Counted from the first letter of the stretch, positions 17,086-25,941 are shown. The stretch is DNA of 64,000 bases from UBA2943 sp946534895 (GCA_946534895.1 CAMNDE010000007.1:1-64000), one strand, 5' to 3'. The notes: a model not told the origin generated them from the letters alone. Numbers and translations: made by a program.

Positions 17086-18120
17086 ATGATCTACAGCTTT
17101 CAGCTGTTGCCGCATTCGAACATTCGATACCGACAGGCCCAGGACCAGCTCGCAATGAAAGAGCTGATGTGTTTACTGTCTGTACTGGACATACCGGAAA
17201 CACCCCGCAGCGTGACGCTCGGAGGGTGTACCTTTCTGCAGCTTGAAACAGAAGTGCTTACCGAGCGGCAGCTCCGGGTGCTTTCTTTCCATTCCCTGCT
17301 GCTCATGATCTGGCAGCAGGAAAACGGGGCATACACGCCGATTCCCGCAGCGAAGCCTTCTGCCTTTCCCGAAGACCTGTCCGAAGTGCTCAGGTACAAG
17401 GGCAAAACCAGCCCGGCATTTACCCGCATGATGATGAACTGTGCGCTGAGCGCAGCCGGGTGGCCGGACCGGAAAATCACGGTGCTCGACCCCCTGGCAG
17501 GGCGTGGAACAACGCTTCTGTGTGCCCTGGAAGACGGGCATGATGCGCTGGGCATTGAGAGCCGTGCCACCGAGGTCCGTGAATGGGATACCTATATGGG
17601 GCGCTACTGCACCTTCCATCGTTTCAAGCATGAGCGCGAAGCTTCCTCCCGCACCGTACGCGGGCGCGGCGTTCCCGTGATCTCCTACCGTCTCTCGGCG
17701 GACCGGGAAGCCTGGAAGCATGGGCAGGCAGGCCAGGCCGTTTTCGCCGCATGCGATACGGTGTGCGCGCCTGAACTGTTCCGCAAAGCACCGCCGGATA
17801 TCATGGTCACCGATCTTCCCTACGGCGTGCAGCACGCGCCTTCTGCGGAAAGCATGATCACGGATTTTCCGGCTTTCCTCTCCAGAGTTCTCCCCGCCTG
17901 GCGGCGTACACTGCCCGACGGCGGTGCCCTGGCCATGAGTTTCAATACCTTCACCCTGAAAAAAGCCGACGTTCTGGACGCCCTTTCCCATGCCGGGTTT
18001 ACTCCGCTGACCGAACAGCCCTACGATTCCTTCGAGCATGATGTGGAACAGGCTGTGCGGCGCGACTTTGTAGTCGCTCTCGCAGGCGGCAGAGCGAGTT
18101 CCAAGGAGGTTTCACTTTGA
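17086..18120 (+). CDS. TRM11-like SAM-dependent nucleic-acid methyltransferase
   Basis: A 344-residue methylase. Motif I is DPLAGRGTT (135-143) and motif IV is TDLPYG (242-247), the (N/D)-x-P-Y type used to methylate exocyclic amines of bases. That resembles TRM11/RlmL-type RNA m2G methylases more than protein methylases. The N-terminal 120 residues do not look like a THUMP domain, so the target (tRNA, rRNA or DNA) is uncertain. The ATG at 17086 follows AAAGAGGGG. The stop overlaps the TTG start of rho by 4 bases, indicating coupled translation. Confidence 0.75.
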   Translation: MIYSFQLLPHSNIRYRQAQDQLAMKELMCLLSVLDIPETPRSVTLGGCTFLQLETEVLTERQLRVLSFHSLLLMIWQQENGAYTPIPAAKPSAFPEDLSEVLRYKGKTSPAFTRMMMNCALSAAGWPDRKITVLDPLAGRGTTLLCALEDGHDALGIESRATEVREWDTYMGRYCTFHRFKHEREASSRTVRGRGVPVISYRLSADREAWKHGQAGQAVFAACDTVCAPELFRKAPPDIMVTDLPYGVQHAPSAESMITDFPAFLSRVLPAWRRTLPDGGALAMSFNTFTLKKADVLDALSHAGFTPLTEQPYDSFEHDVEQAVRRDFVVALAGGRASSKEVSL

Positions 18121-20015
18121 GCAGCATGGATTTTTCCTCCATGACGGTCGTTGAACTGCGGAAGCAGGCCAAGCAGCTTGGCATTCCGCTCAAGGCCGGA
18201 ATGAACAAGAAAGATATTGTGGAGCATCTGACCCGGGTCACGGGCAGTCAGATTTCCATGGAAGAAAACAGGGAACCGGCTGTTTCCGAGCCCGAAAAAG
18301 ACACTGAGCCCGCTGTGGAAGAAGTCGCACCGGTTACAGAAGCGGAGCCGGAACCTGCGCCTGCTGCAGACGTTTCTGCATCCGCTGTGCCGGACTCTGA
18401 GCCCGCGGCAGATGTGTCGGAAAAGCAGGCACAGGAAAAGAATCAGTTCCGCGCGGCCTGGCACTCTCCGGCCAATGCGCCGGCACGCCAGGGCCCCACA
18501 TACGGGTCCCGGCCCAGCTGGCAGGCACCCACTGCGGCCAGGGGCGCTGCAGATCCCTACAACCGCACGCCCACCCAGCCCAGAAAGCCGGCCGCGTACG
18601 CGCCCCGGTTCGGTCCGGATGCCAGCCAGGATACGGGCGCTTCCACTGCGGAAGAGCGTCCGGCCACCTGGCATGACTCCTCCTTTGCCACCCGCGGCGG
18701 GTTCGGGCCCCGGCGCACGGAATCCCCTGTGCCGGCCCAGCGTCCGCGCTCCGAAGTTCCGGTATATGAGGCTCCGCGGCCCCAGACTTCCTTTGTGTCT
18801 TCCCGCAGCTATCCCGGGGACACCAACAGTCTGCGGCGCGAAGGCGCCCAGGAGCTTCCGGCGCTGAGCGATCTCCTGGCGGATACGGAACTGGGCGACT
18901 GCGAGGGCATCTTTGAGATGCATCCCGACGGGTACGGATTCCTGCGCACCCCCACGTTCCTGCCCAGCAACCGTGACGTCTATGTCTCCATTCCCCAGGC
19001 CCGGCGCTATGGACTGAAAACCGGCGACATGGTCACCGGCAAGCTGCGTCCGCCGCGGGACGGGGACAAGTACATGTCCCTGCTCTATGTCACCACCATC
19101 AACGGAAAGAACGCGGATGAGCCCATCACGCGCACACCCTTTGACGAACTGACACCGGTGTATCCGCGCACCCGTCTGAAGCTGGACGATCCGGCGCATC
19201 CGGAGATCCGGTTCCTGGACCTCATCACGCCTGTTGGCCTGGGCCAGCGTGCCCTTTGCCTGTATCCCGCCGCGGCGGACAAGGTGCGCTATGAGATTTC
19301 CCTGGTCAACGCCATCACCAGTCTGAACCCGGACGTGGTATGCATCATGCTGCTCATCGACCGCACGCCGGAAGATGTCACCATGATCCGTTCCCAGACC
19401 ACCTGCCAGGTGCTTGCCTCCACCTTTGACCAGTCCCCCGAGATGCAGCTGCGCCTTGTGGACATGGTCCAGGAGCGCTCCCAGCGCCTCGCCGAGCTCG
19501 GAAAGAATGTGGTCCTCATCGTGGACTCCATCACCAAGCTGGTGAAGACCTATACCATCTCCGCAGCCCAGCAGCTGCGCAATTCCTCCGGCACCGTGAA
19601 CCCCGCCAGTCTTTTCCGAGCCAAGAAGCTCTTCGGCGCTGCCCGGAGCCTGAACGAAGGCGGAAGCCTGACCATTTTCGCGGCCATGGACGTGGATACC
19701 GGCAACAAGGTGGATGACACCGTCGTGGAAGAATTCCGCCAGAGCGCCACCCTGGAGGTTGTCTTTGACGCCGCCATCGCGCGCAAGAATATCTTCCCGC
19801 CCATCAACATCCAGTACAGCCGTTCCCGGCAGGGGGATCTCTTCCTGTCAGAACAGGAACGGGAAGGCCGGGATCTTCTCCGGGAAATGCTCGCGTCCAG
19901 TCCGGCCCCCGCCGCTGTGCAGCAGCTCAACACCATGATCAGCAGTATTCCGGACAACCGGGACATGCTGCTGAAAGTCAAGGACCTGGCTGCCCTCATG
20001 ACCCGCGGAAAATAA
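18117..20015 (+). CDS. rho: Rho transcription terminator family protein with altered ATPase motifs
   Basis: A 632-residue Rho homologue. Rho_N SAP-like helices are at about 8-42, a low-complexity Ala/Pro/Arg linker at about 50-250, the cold-shock-like RNA-binding domain at 260-330 (EGIFEMHPDGYGFLR), and the RecA-like domain at 365-632. Walker B is retained (LIVDSITKL, D470), as are SLTIFAAMDVDTG and an arginine finger candidate (R571 in SRSR). The P-loop, normally APPKAGKT, reads YPAAADKV (383-390): lysine is kept but Gly and Thr are lost. The catalytic Glu-Arg of LIDERPEEV is Arg-Thr (416-417). ATPase activity is therefore doubtful. TTG start after AAGGAGG; rpmE follows, the canonical rho locus. 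Confidence 0.85.
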   Translation: MSSMDFSSMTVVELRKQAKQLGIPLKAGMNKKDIVEHLTRVTGSQISMEENREPAVSEPEKDTEPAVEEVAPVTEAEPEPAPAADVSASAVPDSEPAADVSEKQAQEKNQFRAAWHSPANAPARQGPTYGSRPSWQAPTAARGAADPYNRTPTQPRKPAAYAPRFGPDASQDTGASTAEERPATWHDSSFATRGGFGPRRTESPVPAQRPRSEVPVYEAPRPQTSFVSSRSYPGDTNSLRREGAQELPALSDLLADTELGDCEGIFEMHPDGYGFLRTPTFLPSNRDVYVSIPQARRYGLKTGDMVTGKLRPPRDGDKYMSLLYVTTINGKNADEPITRTPFDELTPVYPRTRLKLDDPAHPEIRFLDLITPVGLGQRALCLYPAAADKVRYEISLVNAITSLNPDVVCIMLLIDRTPEDVTMIRSQTTCQVLASTFDQSPEMQLRLVDMVQERSQRLAELGKNVVLIVDSITKLVKTYTISAAQQLRNSSGTVNPASLFRAKKLFGAARSLNEGGSLTIFAAMDVDTGNKVDDTVVEEFRQSATLEVVFDAAIARKNIFPPINIQYSRSRQGDLFLSEQEREGRDLLREMLASSPAPAAVQQLNTMISSIPDNRDMLLKVKDLAALMTRGK

Positions 20016-20065
20016 GGTTCCCCTGCAGGTACATGCGCGGGTTTCCCGATGCAGAAAATTCACTC

Positions 20066-20094
20066 TTGCATGCCTGCGGATGTTATGATATAAT
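20066..20094 (+). promoter_or_regulatory. Promoter of rpmE
   Basis: TTGCAT (20066-20071), a 17-base spacer and TATAAT (20089-20094), 52 bases upstream of the rpmE start. Confidence 0.85.
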
Positions 20095-20145
20095 CCCTCC
20101 TGCGGCCTGTCCGCTCATTGCATACGCGAAAGAGGTGAAACAGCA

Positions 20146-20346
20146 ATGAAGGAAAAGATTCATCCCCAGTACGGAAAGTGCATCGTTCGCTGCGTGTGCG
20201 GTGAAACGTTCGAAACCGGTTCTACCAAAAAGGAATTGAAGGTTGATATCTGCTCCAAGTGTCATCCCTTCTTCACCGGCAAGCAGAAGCTGGTGGACGC
20301 CGGCGGACGCGTTGATCGCTTCAAGAAGCGTTACGGCATGGATTGA
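20146..20346 (+). CDS. rpmE: Large ribosomal subunit protein bL31
   Basis: A 66-residue zinc-binding (C+) form of bL31: it opens MKEKIHPQYGKCIVRC, has cysteines at 16, 18, 36 and 39 able to hold zinc, and ends DRFKKRYGMD. Because it is the zinc form, replacement by a zinc-free paralogue under zinc starvation is possible elsewhere in the genome. RBS AGAGGTGA precedes the ATG. It has its own promoter and terminator directly after rho. Confidence 0.96.
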   Translation: MKEKIHPQYGKCIVRCVCGETFETGSTKKELKVDICSKCHPFFTGKQKLVDAGGRVDRFKKRYGMD

Positions 20347-20355
20347 GTTCCGTTT

Positions 20356-20388
20356 ACAGGGTCCCGGTTTACGGGATCCTGTTTTTTT
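20356..20388 (+). terminator. Terminator of rpmE
   Basis: An 11-bp stem with one G-U pair (ACAGGGTCCCG at 20356-20366 with 20372-20382) and a 5-base loop are followed by seven T residues. A second, T-less hairpin (GCAGGGAA/TTCCCTGC, 20400-20420) follows and is probably not a terminator. Confidence 0.9.
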
Positions 20389-20484
20389 ACAGACATTCTG
20401 CAGGGAACAGCTTTCCCTGCTCGAATATATACAGTTTGTATGTATCAGATTCAGGATCTGCGCATACAGAAAGAAGGAATCCTT

Positions 20485-21561
20485 ATGAGTAATCTGAGCT
20501 GTCCCCGCGTGGATATCGGCGGACAGGCTGTCATGGAAGGCGTGATGATGCGCGGCCCGAAGTCCATGGCCATCGCTGTCCGGCGTCCTGATAAAACCAT
20601 TGTGGTCAAGTACAGCACCTTTACCCCGCTGTCGGAAAAACATCCGTGGATGGGCAAGCCGTTCATCCGCGGCATGGTCAACATGGCTACCATGCTGTCC
20701 TACGGACTCTCGACCCTGGAATCATCCACCCAGATGCTGGGTATTCTGGATGAGGAGCCCACCCGGTTTGAAAAATGGCTCGCCAAAAAGCTCGGCAAGG
20801 GCGTGGACAAAGTTGTCATGGCCATGGCCATGGTGCTGGCCGTTATTCTGGCCCTGGGCCTGTTCATGGCGATCCCGGCCGGCGTGGAAAACATTCTGAA
20901 GAATGCGGGCATGCCGGTGCTCGGCTACACGCTCATCGGCGGCGTTGTGAAGATTGCCGTGCTCATCGGCTATATGCTCTTTGCCGGTAGCGTTCCGGAT
21001 GTGAAGAGAACGTTCCAGTATCACGGAGCCGAGCACAAGACGGTTTACTGCCATGAGGCGAACAAGCCCCTGACACCGGAGAACGCCCAGGAATTCAGCC
21101 GCCTTCATCCGCGCTGCGGAACGGCTTTCCTGCTCATCGTCATGTGCATCTCCATTCTCCTGTTCCTGGTCCTCAATATTCTGGTGCCCATCTCCAATTA
21201 TTTCGTGCGTCTGCTCTTCCATCTGGCCATGCTGCCCATTGTGGCCGGCGTCAGTTATGAAGTGCTCAAGGGCCTTGCCCACTGGGAGAGTCCCCTTTCC
21301 CATGTGCTGCGCTGGCCGGGCCTGCAGATGCAGCGCCTTACCACCCGGACTCCGGACCGCGGCATGCTGGAATGCGCCATTGTGGCCATGAATGCCGCCC
21401 TCTACGGGCTTCCCGCCCACGCAAAGCGCACGCCGGAAGGCTGGGCCATCCTGCACACCTATGACGAGTCCGACCCGGACTACGTTCCTCCCGTCCCTGA
21501 ACAGACAGCGGAAGACGCCGCGGAGCCTGTCCAGGAAAGTTCCGAGGCCTGCGCATCATGA
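20485..21561 (+). CDS. DUF1385 family membrane protein (YqhQ-like)
   Basis: A 358-residue protein. The N-terminus CPRVDIGGQAVMEGVMMRGP is the DUF1385 signature. Four or so hydrophobic segments lie at about 110-260, around the conserved YHGAEHKTVYCHE and HPRCGTAFLL motifs, whose His, Glu and Cys residues suggest metal binding. The family's function is unproven. The ATG at 20485 follows AAGAAGG. The stop overlaps prmC by 4 bases, and the order rpmE-DUF1385-prmC-prfA is conserved in Clostridia. Confidence 0.92.
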   Translation: MSNLSCPRVDIGGQAVMEGVMMRGPKSMAIAVRRPDKTIVVKYSTFTPLSEKHPWMGKPFIRGMVNMATMLSYGLSTLESSTQMLGILDEEPTRFEKWLAKKLGKGVDKVVMAMAMVLAVILALGLFMAIPAGVENILKNAGMPVLGYTLIGGVVKIAVLIGYMLFAGSVPDVKRTFQYHGAEHKTVYCHEANKPLTPENAQEFSRLHPRCGTAFLLIVMCISILLFLVLNILVPISNYFVRLLFHLAMLPIVAGVSYEVLKGLAHWESPLSHVLRWPGLQMQRLTTRTPDRGMLECAIVAMNAALYGLPAHAKRTPEGWAILHTYDESDPDYVPPVPEQTAEDAAEPVQESSEACAS

Positions 21562-22385
21562 CGCCCCGGGATGCATACCGCCTGACGCTTCAGGCCCTGA
21601 AGCAGGCGGGCGTTCCGGATCCGGCCCCGGATGCAGGCTGGCTGCTCGGGCATGTACTGAACCGTCCCGCCCTGGAAGCAAGGCTGGATATGGACAGCAC
21701 GCTTTCCCCCGGGCAGGAAGCACTGCTCCGCGACCTGACGCAGAAGCGCCAGGCACGGATCCCCCTGCAATATCTGCTGCGGACTCAGTCGTTTCTGGGC
21801 CGCAGCTTTTCCGTAGATGAGCGCGCCCTGATCCCGCGTCCGGAGACGGAGCTTCTCGCGGAGCTGGCCGTGTCCGCGCTCGGCAGCAGCGGCCGTGCCC
21901 TGGACCTGTGCTGCGGAACCGGCTGTCTTGCCATCACCATGGCCCTGGAACGCCCCAGCTGCGATATCTGGGCCTCGGACCTCTCGCCTGCCGCCCTGAG
22001 TCTTGCCCGGGAGAATGCCGCCCGGCTGGGCGCCTGCGTGACCTTCCGTCAGGGGGACCTGTTTGCGCCGCTTCAGGACGAAACCTTTGATCTGATCGTT
22101 TCCAATCCGCCCTATATTCCCTCAGCCGAGTGCCCCACACTCCAGGAGGAAGTCCTGCACGAGCCCGTCATGGCATTGGACGGAGGCACCGACGGTCTGG
22201 ACTTTTACCGCCGGATCGCCCGGGAAGCGCCCATGCATCTGACACGCGGCGGCTGGATCATGCTGGAACTTGGCGACGGTGAAGCGGAAGCTGTCTCGGC
22301 GCTGCTCGCGGATGCCGGATTTGAGGAACTTGTGGTGCATCCGGACCTGCAGGGGCTTCCCCGGATGCTCAGCGGAAAGATATAA
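21558..22385 (+). CDS. prmC: Peptide chain release factor N5-glutamine methyltransferase
   Basis: Methylates the glutamine of the GGQ motif in RF1/RF2. The 275-residue protein has an N-terminal helical release-factor-binding domain, the PRPETE motif (93-98), SAM site DLCCGTG (116-122) and catalytic NPPYI (183-187). It starts in a 4-base overlap with DUF1385 and lies 10 bases before prfA, whose product is its substrate. Confidence 0.95.
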   Translation: MTPRDAYRLTLQALKQAGVPDPAPDAGWLLGHVLNRPALEARLDMDSTLSPGQEALLRDLTQKRQARIPLQYLLRTQSFLGRSFSVDERALIPRPETELLAELAVSALGSSGRALDLCCGTGCLAITMALERPSCDIWASDLSPAALSLARENAARLGACVTFRQGDLFAPLQDETFDLIVSNPPYIPSAECPTLQEEVLHEPVMALDGGTDGLDFYRRIAREAPMHLTRGGWIMLELGDGEAEAVSALLADAGFEELVVHPDLQGLPRMLSGKI

Positions 22386-22395
22386 AGGAGTCAGC

Positions 22396-23460
22396 ATGCT
22401 CGAAAAATACAAATGGATTCTGGAGCGTTATGAAGAGCTCTCCCAGATGATCGTGCAGCCGGAAGTGCTCCAGGATCCGCAGCGCTATCAGAAAGCCCTG
22501 CAGGAGCGCTCCGGGCTTCAGGAAAAGGTGGATGCGTATCACGCCTACCGGAAGCTGTGCGATCAGATCCAGGATGCGCGCGCCATGCTGGATGATCCGG
22601 ACCTGGCCGGCATTGCCCGGGAAGAGCTTCAGGAGCTCACGCCGAAGAAGGAAGAAGCGGAAAAGCAGCTTCAGCTGTACCTCCTGCCCCCGGACCCGGA
22701 TGCCGGCCGCAATGTGGTCATGGAAATCCGTTCCGGCGCCGGCGGTGAGGAGGCCTGCCTGTTTGCAGCGGACCTTCTGCGCATGTATGATCATTACTGC
22801 ACCCGGCACCGCCTGCGCATGCAGGTGGTTTCCCTGTCGGACACGGATCTGGGCGGCATCCGCGAAGTCAGCTGCCTGATCACCGGACCGGACGCCTGGT
22901 CACTGTTCAAGTATGAGAGCGGCGTGCACCGGGTTCAGCGCGTTCCCGTCACCGATTCCACCGGGAAAAAGCAGACCAGTACCTGCACCGTGGCCGTGCT
23001 TCCCGAAGCCGAGGAAGTGGATATCACCATTGATCCCCGGGATATCCGCATGGATGTCTACCGTTCCACCGGTCACGGCGGCCAGTGCATCAATACCACG
23101 GACTCCGCCGTCCGGCTCACGCATATTCCCAGCGGCATGGTGGTGACCTGTCAGGATCAGAAATCCCAGCTGCGCAACCGGGAAACCGCCATGGTCCTTC
23201 TGCGTTCCCGCCTGCTGGAAAAGATGCGTTCCGAGAAGGACCGGGATTACGCCGAAAACCGGCGTCTTCAGGTGGGCACCGGTGACCGGTCCGAGCGTAT
23301 CCGGACTTACAATTTTCATGAAAGCCGCGTGACCGATCACCGGATCGGACTGACCCTGTACCGCATTTCAGAGATCATGGACGGGGACCTGGACGAGATC
23401 GTCACTCAGCTGCGCACAGAGGAACAGGCCAGGCGGCTGCAGCAGCTGCAGGAAGCCTGA
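22396..23460 (+). CDS. prfA: Peptide chain release factor 1
   Basis: Reads UAA and UAG stop codons. The 354-residue protein carries the RF1-type tripeptide PVT (184-186, consensus PxT rather than the SPF of RF2) and GGQ (228-230) within STGHGGQCINTT, the peptidyl-transferase centre motif modified by PrmC. RBS AAAGGAG precedes the ATG. Many window genes end in TGA, so a separate RF2 must be encoded elsewhere. Confidence 0.96.
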   Translation: MLEKYKWILERYEELSQMIVQPEVLQDPQRYQKALQERSGLQEKVDAYHAYRKLCDQIQDARAMLDDPDLAGIAREELQELTPKKEEAEKQLQLYLLPPDPDAGRNVVMEIRSGAGGEEACLFAADLLRMYDHYCTRHRLRMQVVSLSDTDLGGIREVSCLITGPDAWSLFKYESGVHRVQRVPVTDSTGKKQTSTCTVAVLPEAEEVDITIDPRDIRMDVYRSTGHGGQCINTTDSAVRLTHIPSGMVVTCQDQKSQLRNRETAMVLLRSRLLEKMRSEKDRDYAENRRLQVGTGDRSERIRTYNFHESRVTDHRIGLTLYRISEIMDGDLDEIVTQLRTEEQARRLQQLQEA

Positions 23461-23473
23461 GGAGGAAAACAGA

Positions 23474-24532
23474 TTGGAAACAAGCATACTCGCACCGGAT
23501 GAAAAAGGTCTGCAGCTGGCCTCGCGCCTCCTGAAAGACGGAGAACTGGTGGCCTTTCCCACGGAAACCGTATACGGCCTGGGCGCCAATGCCATGAACG
23601 CCGATGCCGTGCGCCGGATCTTTGAAGCCAAAGGCCGCCCCGCGGACAATCCTCTGATCGTGCACGTATATGACCGGGCTCAGCTCGACGAATTCTGCAC
23701 GGTTCCGCCGCTGGCAGAAAAGCTCATGTCCGCGTTCTGGCCCGGCCCGCTCACCGTGCTGTGCCCCAAGAAGCCCTGCCTGCCGGACGTGGTCACAGCC
23801 GGGCTGTCCACCGTGGCCGTGCGCATGCCCAGCCATCCCGTGGCGGCGGCCATGCTGCGCGCCTGTGCCCTGCCCATTGCCGCGCCTTCCGCCAACCGGT
23901 CCGGACGCCCGAGTCCCACCACGGCGGCGCATGTCATGCAGGACATGGACGGACGGATCCCGCTGATCCTGGACGGCGGCAGCTGTGATGTGGGCCTGGA
24001 ATCCACCGTGGTGGATGTCTGCCATGGCGCGCCGACCATTCTGCGTCCCGGCGGCATTACCCGGGACATGCTGGAACAGGTGCTGGGCAGGGTCGAACTG
24101 GCCCCGTCCATTCTCAGCCCGCTGAAAGAGGGCGAAAAGGCGCTGTCCCCCGGCATGCGCTATCGGCACTATGCCCCGCAGGGCAGTGTAACGCTCGTGG
24201 ACGGAGACGAGGAAGAGGTTATTGCCGCCATGAAGCTGCTGGCCGCATCCGCCCGGGCCGAAGGCCGTTCCTGCTGTCTGCTCTGCTTTGATGAGCATGA
24301 GAAAATGCTTTCCGGACTCCCCTGCCATCTGCTGGGCAGCAAGGCGCATCCGGAAGAAACCGCGCATGTGCTCTTTGACGTGCTGCGCAGCCTGGATGAC
24401 GAGCATATGGAATGCATATATTCCGAAGTCATGCCCCCGGAAGGCGTGGGCCTGGCGGTCATGAACCGGCTTGGAAGAGCCGCCTCCTTTCATCGCATTC
24501 AGGCCTGCGATGTGCTTGCATCTGCCCGGTAA
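23474..24532 (+). CDS. sua5: L-threonylcarbamoyladenylate synthase (Sua5 type)
   Basis: Makes threonylcarbamoyl-AMP for the t6A37 tRNA modification. The 352-residue protein consists of a YrdC domain (about 10-205; FPTETVYGLGANA, KGRPADNPLIVHV, PSANRSGRPSPT) plus the Sua5 C-terminal domain joined by SPGMRYRHYAP, the Sua5-specific linker. The start is TTG at 23474, set by GGAGG immediately after the prfA stop. With MtaB (15 kb) it accounts for two steps of ms2t6A37. Confidence 0.95.
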   Translation: METSILAPDEKGLQLASRLLKDGELVAFPTETVYGLGANAMNADAVRRIFEAKGRPADNPLIVHVYDRAQLDEFCTVPPLAEKLMSAFWPGPLTVLCPKKPCLPDVVTAGLSTVAVRMPSHPVAAAMLRACALPIAAPSANRSGRPSPTTAAHVMQDMDGRIPLILDGGSCDVGLESTVVDVCHGAPTILRPGGITRDMLEQVLGRVELAPSILSPLKEGEKALSPGMRYRHYAPQGSVTLVDGDEEEVIAAMKLLAASARAEGRSCCLLCFDEHEKMLSGLPCHLLGSKAHPEETAHVLFDVLRSLDDEHMECIYSEVMPPEGVGLAVMNRLGRAASFHRIQACDVLASAR

Positions 24533-24560
24533 CGATGCGAAAAAATCTGAAAACAGGGCC

Positions 24561-24590
24561 TTGACTTTTCCGCCGGCCCCGTGCTATCAT
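24561..24590 (+). promoter_or_regulatory. Promoter of the T-box / ABC importer operon
   Basis: TTGACT (24561-24566), an 18-base spacer and TATCAT (24585-24590). It starts transcription about ten bases before the T-box stem I. Confidence 0.8.
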
Positions 24591-24604
24591 CTTCACAACT
24601 TCAA

Positions 24605-24861
24605 AAGAAACCGTTGACGGAGAGAAGTAACATTCCCCCAGCACGTCAAAGGGAGCCGCTGACAGTGGAACGGCGGTACGTGCCAGAATGCGAATGGACT
24701 CCGGAGGGTCCTGCCGATATGTAGGCGGGAACGGGATGCGCACCCGTGATCAAGGCGACGCATATCATGTGTATGCGGTTAAGTGCATTCCTGATGGAAT
24801 GAAACTGAGTGGCACCACGGAAATTCCGCCTCAGTCAGCATCTGCTGGCTGAGGCGTTTTT
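24605..24861 (+). ncRNA. T-box leader, tryptophan specifier (UGG)
   Basis: tRNA-sensing riboswitch. Stem I base CGGAG (24618-24622) pairs with CTCCG (24699-24703), and the AGAAGTA element (24623 on) sits opposite the specifier loop. The triplet directly 5-prime of the closing strand is TGG (24695-24697) followed by A, the normal specifier position, so it should read tRNA-Trp. The T-box sequence GAGTGGCACCACGG is at 24807-24820. It overlaps the choice between antiterminator and terminator (13-bp stem 24827-24839 with 24844-24856, then TTTTT). Uncharged tRNA-Trp should permit expression of the importer. Confidence 0.9.
24827..24861 (+). terminator. T-box-controlled intrinsic terminator
   Basis: CGCCTCAG-T-CAGC pairs with GCTG-G-CTGAGGCG over a 4-base loop, followed by five T residues. 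It is mutually exclusive with the antiterminator formed by the T-box sequence. Confidence 0.88.
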
Positions 24862-24898
24862 CATGAAATCAAAAAGCATTTGAAAGGACGGTATCACC

Positions 24899-25885
24899 AT
24901 GAAAAAGATCGTAGCTCTGATTCTTGCCCTCGCGCTGGTTCTCTGTGCATGCGTTTTTGCTTCCGCTGAGGAAGGCAAGGTGTACCGCATTGGCATCTCC
25001 CAGTTCGCCGTGCATGGTTCTCTGGACAACTGCCGTGAAGGCTTCCTTCAGGGACTTGCCGAGGAAGGCATTTCTGAGGAAAACGGCAATCTCGTGATTG
25101 ACTACCAGAATTCCAATGCCGATACCAGCACCACCGCCCTGATCTCCGATCAGTTTGTGTCCGCCGGCTATGACCTGATCTGCGCCATCGCCACGCCCTC
25201 CGCCGCCAGCGCGTTTAACGCTGCCCAGGACAAGGGTATCCCGGTGATCTACACCGCGGTCTCCGATCCCGTATCCTCCCAGCTGGCCAGGAACGACGGC
25301 ACCAATCCCGGACAGATCACGGGCACATCCGACGCCCTGCCTGTGGAAGCCCAGCTGAAGCTGATCCGTGCACTCATGCCCGACGCCACAAAGATCGGCA
25401 TTCTGCACACCACATCCGAAACCAACTCCGATTCCACACTGGCCGTCTACCGCCAGCTGGCCGGCAACTATGGCTTCGAAATCATTGACAAGGGCATTTC
25501 CAGCACCGCTGACCTCGCCCAGGCCCTGGATGTCCTGCTGCCCATGGTGGACTGCACCACCAACCTGACTGACAACACCGTGGTTCAGAGCCTGCCCCTG
25601 GTGCTGGACGAGTCCGCTTCCGCCGGAAAGCCCGTGTTCGGCAGCGAGATCGAACAGGTGCGCATGGGCTGCGTTGCCTCCGAAGGCCTTGAATATCTGG
25701 AACTGGGACGCCAGACCGGACGCATGGCCGCGAAGGTGCTCAAGGGTGAAGCCACCGCTGAGAGCATTCCCTTTGAAACCATCACCAATTCCTATCTGTA
25801 CGTAAACGAAGCGGCCATGGCCCAGTTCGGGCTCACGCTTCCGGAAGAACTGAAAGAGCGCGCCATCCTGGTGGAAGCCCAGTAA
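24899..25885 (+). CDS. trpX: ABC transporter substrate-binding protein, TrpX-like
   Basis: A 328-residue exported binding protein of the TrpX/DUF534 (periplasmic-binding-protein-like I) family. A signal peptide spans residues 1-23, with a possible lipobox (LCAC at 15-18) or a signal peptidase I site after ASA. The mature part begins VYRIGISQFAVHGSLD and contains YDLICAIATPSA and GIPVIYTAVSDP, typical of the family. The tryptophan T-box upstream supports tryptophan or a precursor as cargo. RBS GAAAGGA precedes the ATG at 24899. Confidence 0.88.
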   Translation: MKKIVALILALALVLCACVFASAEEGKVYRIGISQFAVHGSLDNCREGFLQGLAEEGISEENGNLVIDYQNSNADTSTTALISDQFVSAGYDLICAIATPSAASAFNAAQDKGIPVIYTAVSDPVSSQLARNDGTNPGQITGTSDALPVEAQLKLIRALMPDATKIGILHTTSETNSDSTLAVYRQLAGNYGFEIIDKGISSTADLAQALDVLLPMVDCTTNLTDNTVVQSLPLVLDESASAGKPVFGSEIEQVRMGCVASEGLEYLELGRQTGRMAAKVLKGEATAESIPFETITNSYLYVNEAAMAQFGLTLPEELKERAILVEAQ

Positions 25886-25906
25886 AAGAACGCGACTCTC
25901 CCCTTC

Positions 25907-25941
25907 CGGAAACCGGCCGGGAAATCCCCGGCCGGTTTCCG
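25907..25941 (+). promoter_or_regulatory. Intercistronic hairpin between trpX and trpY
   Basis: A perfect 15-bp stem (25907-25921 with 25927-25941, 5-base loop), followed by only a short T tract (GTGTTTCCCC). It lies between the binding-protein and permease genes. There it probably stabilises the trpX transcript or attenuates downstream expression so that binding protein exceeds permease. Confidence 0.65.

Noticed and set aside
20400..20420. A hairpin after rpmE (GCAGGGAA/TTCCCTGC) as a second terminator.
   Set aside because: No T-tract follows, and a complete terminator already lies just upstream.
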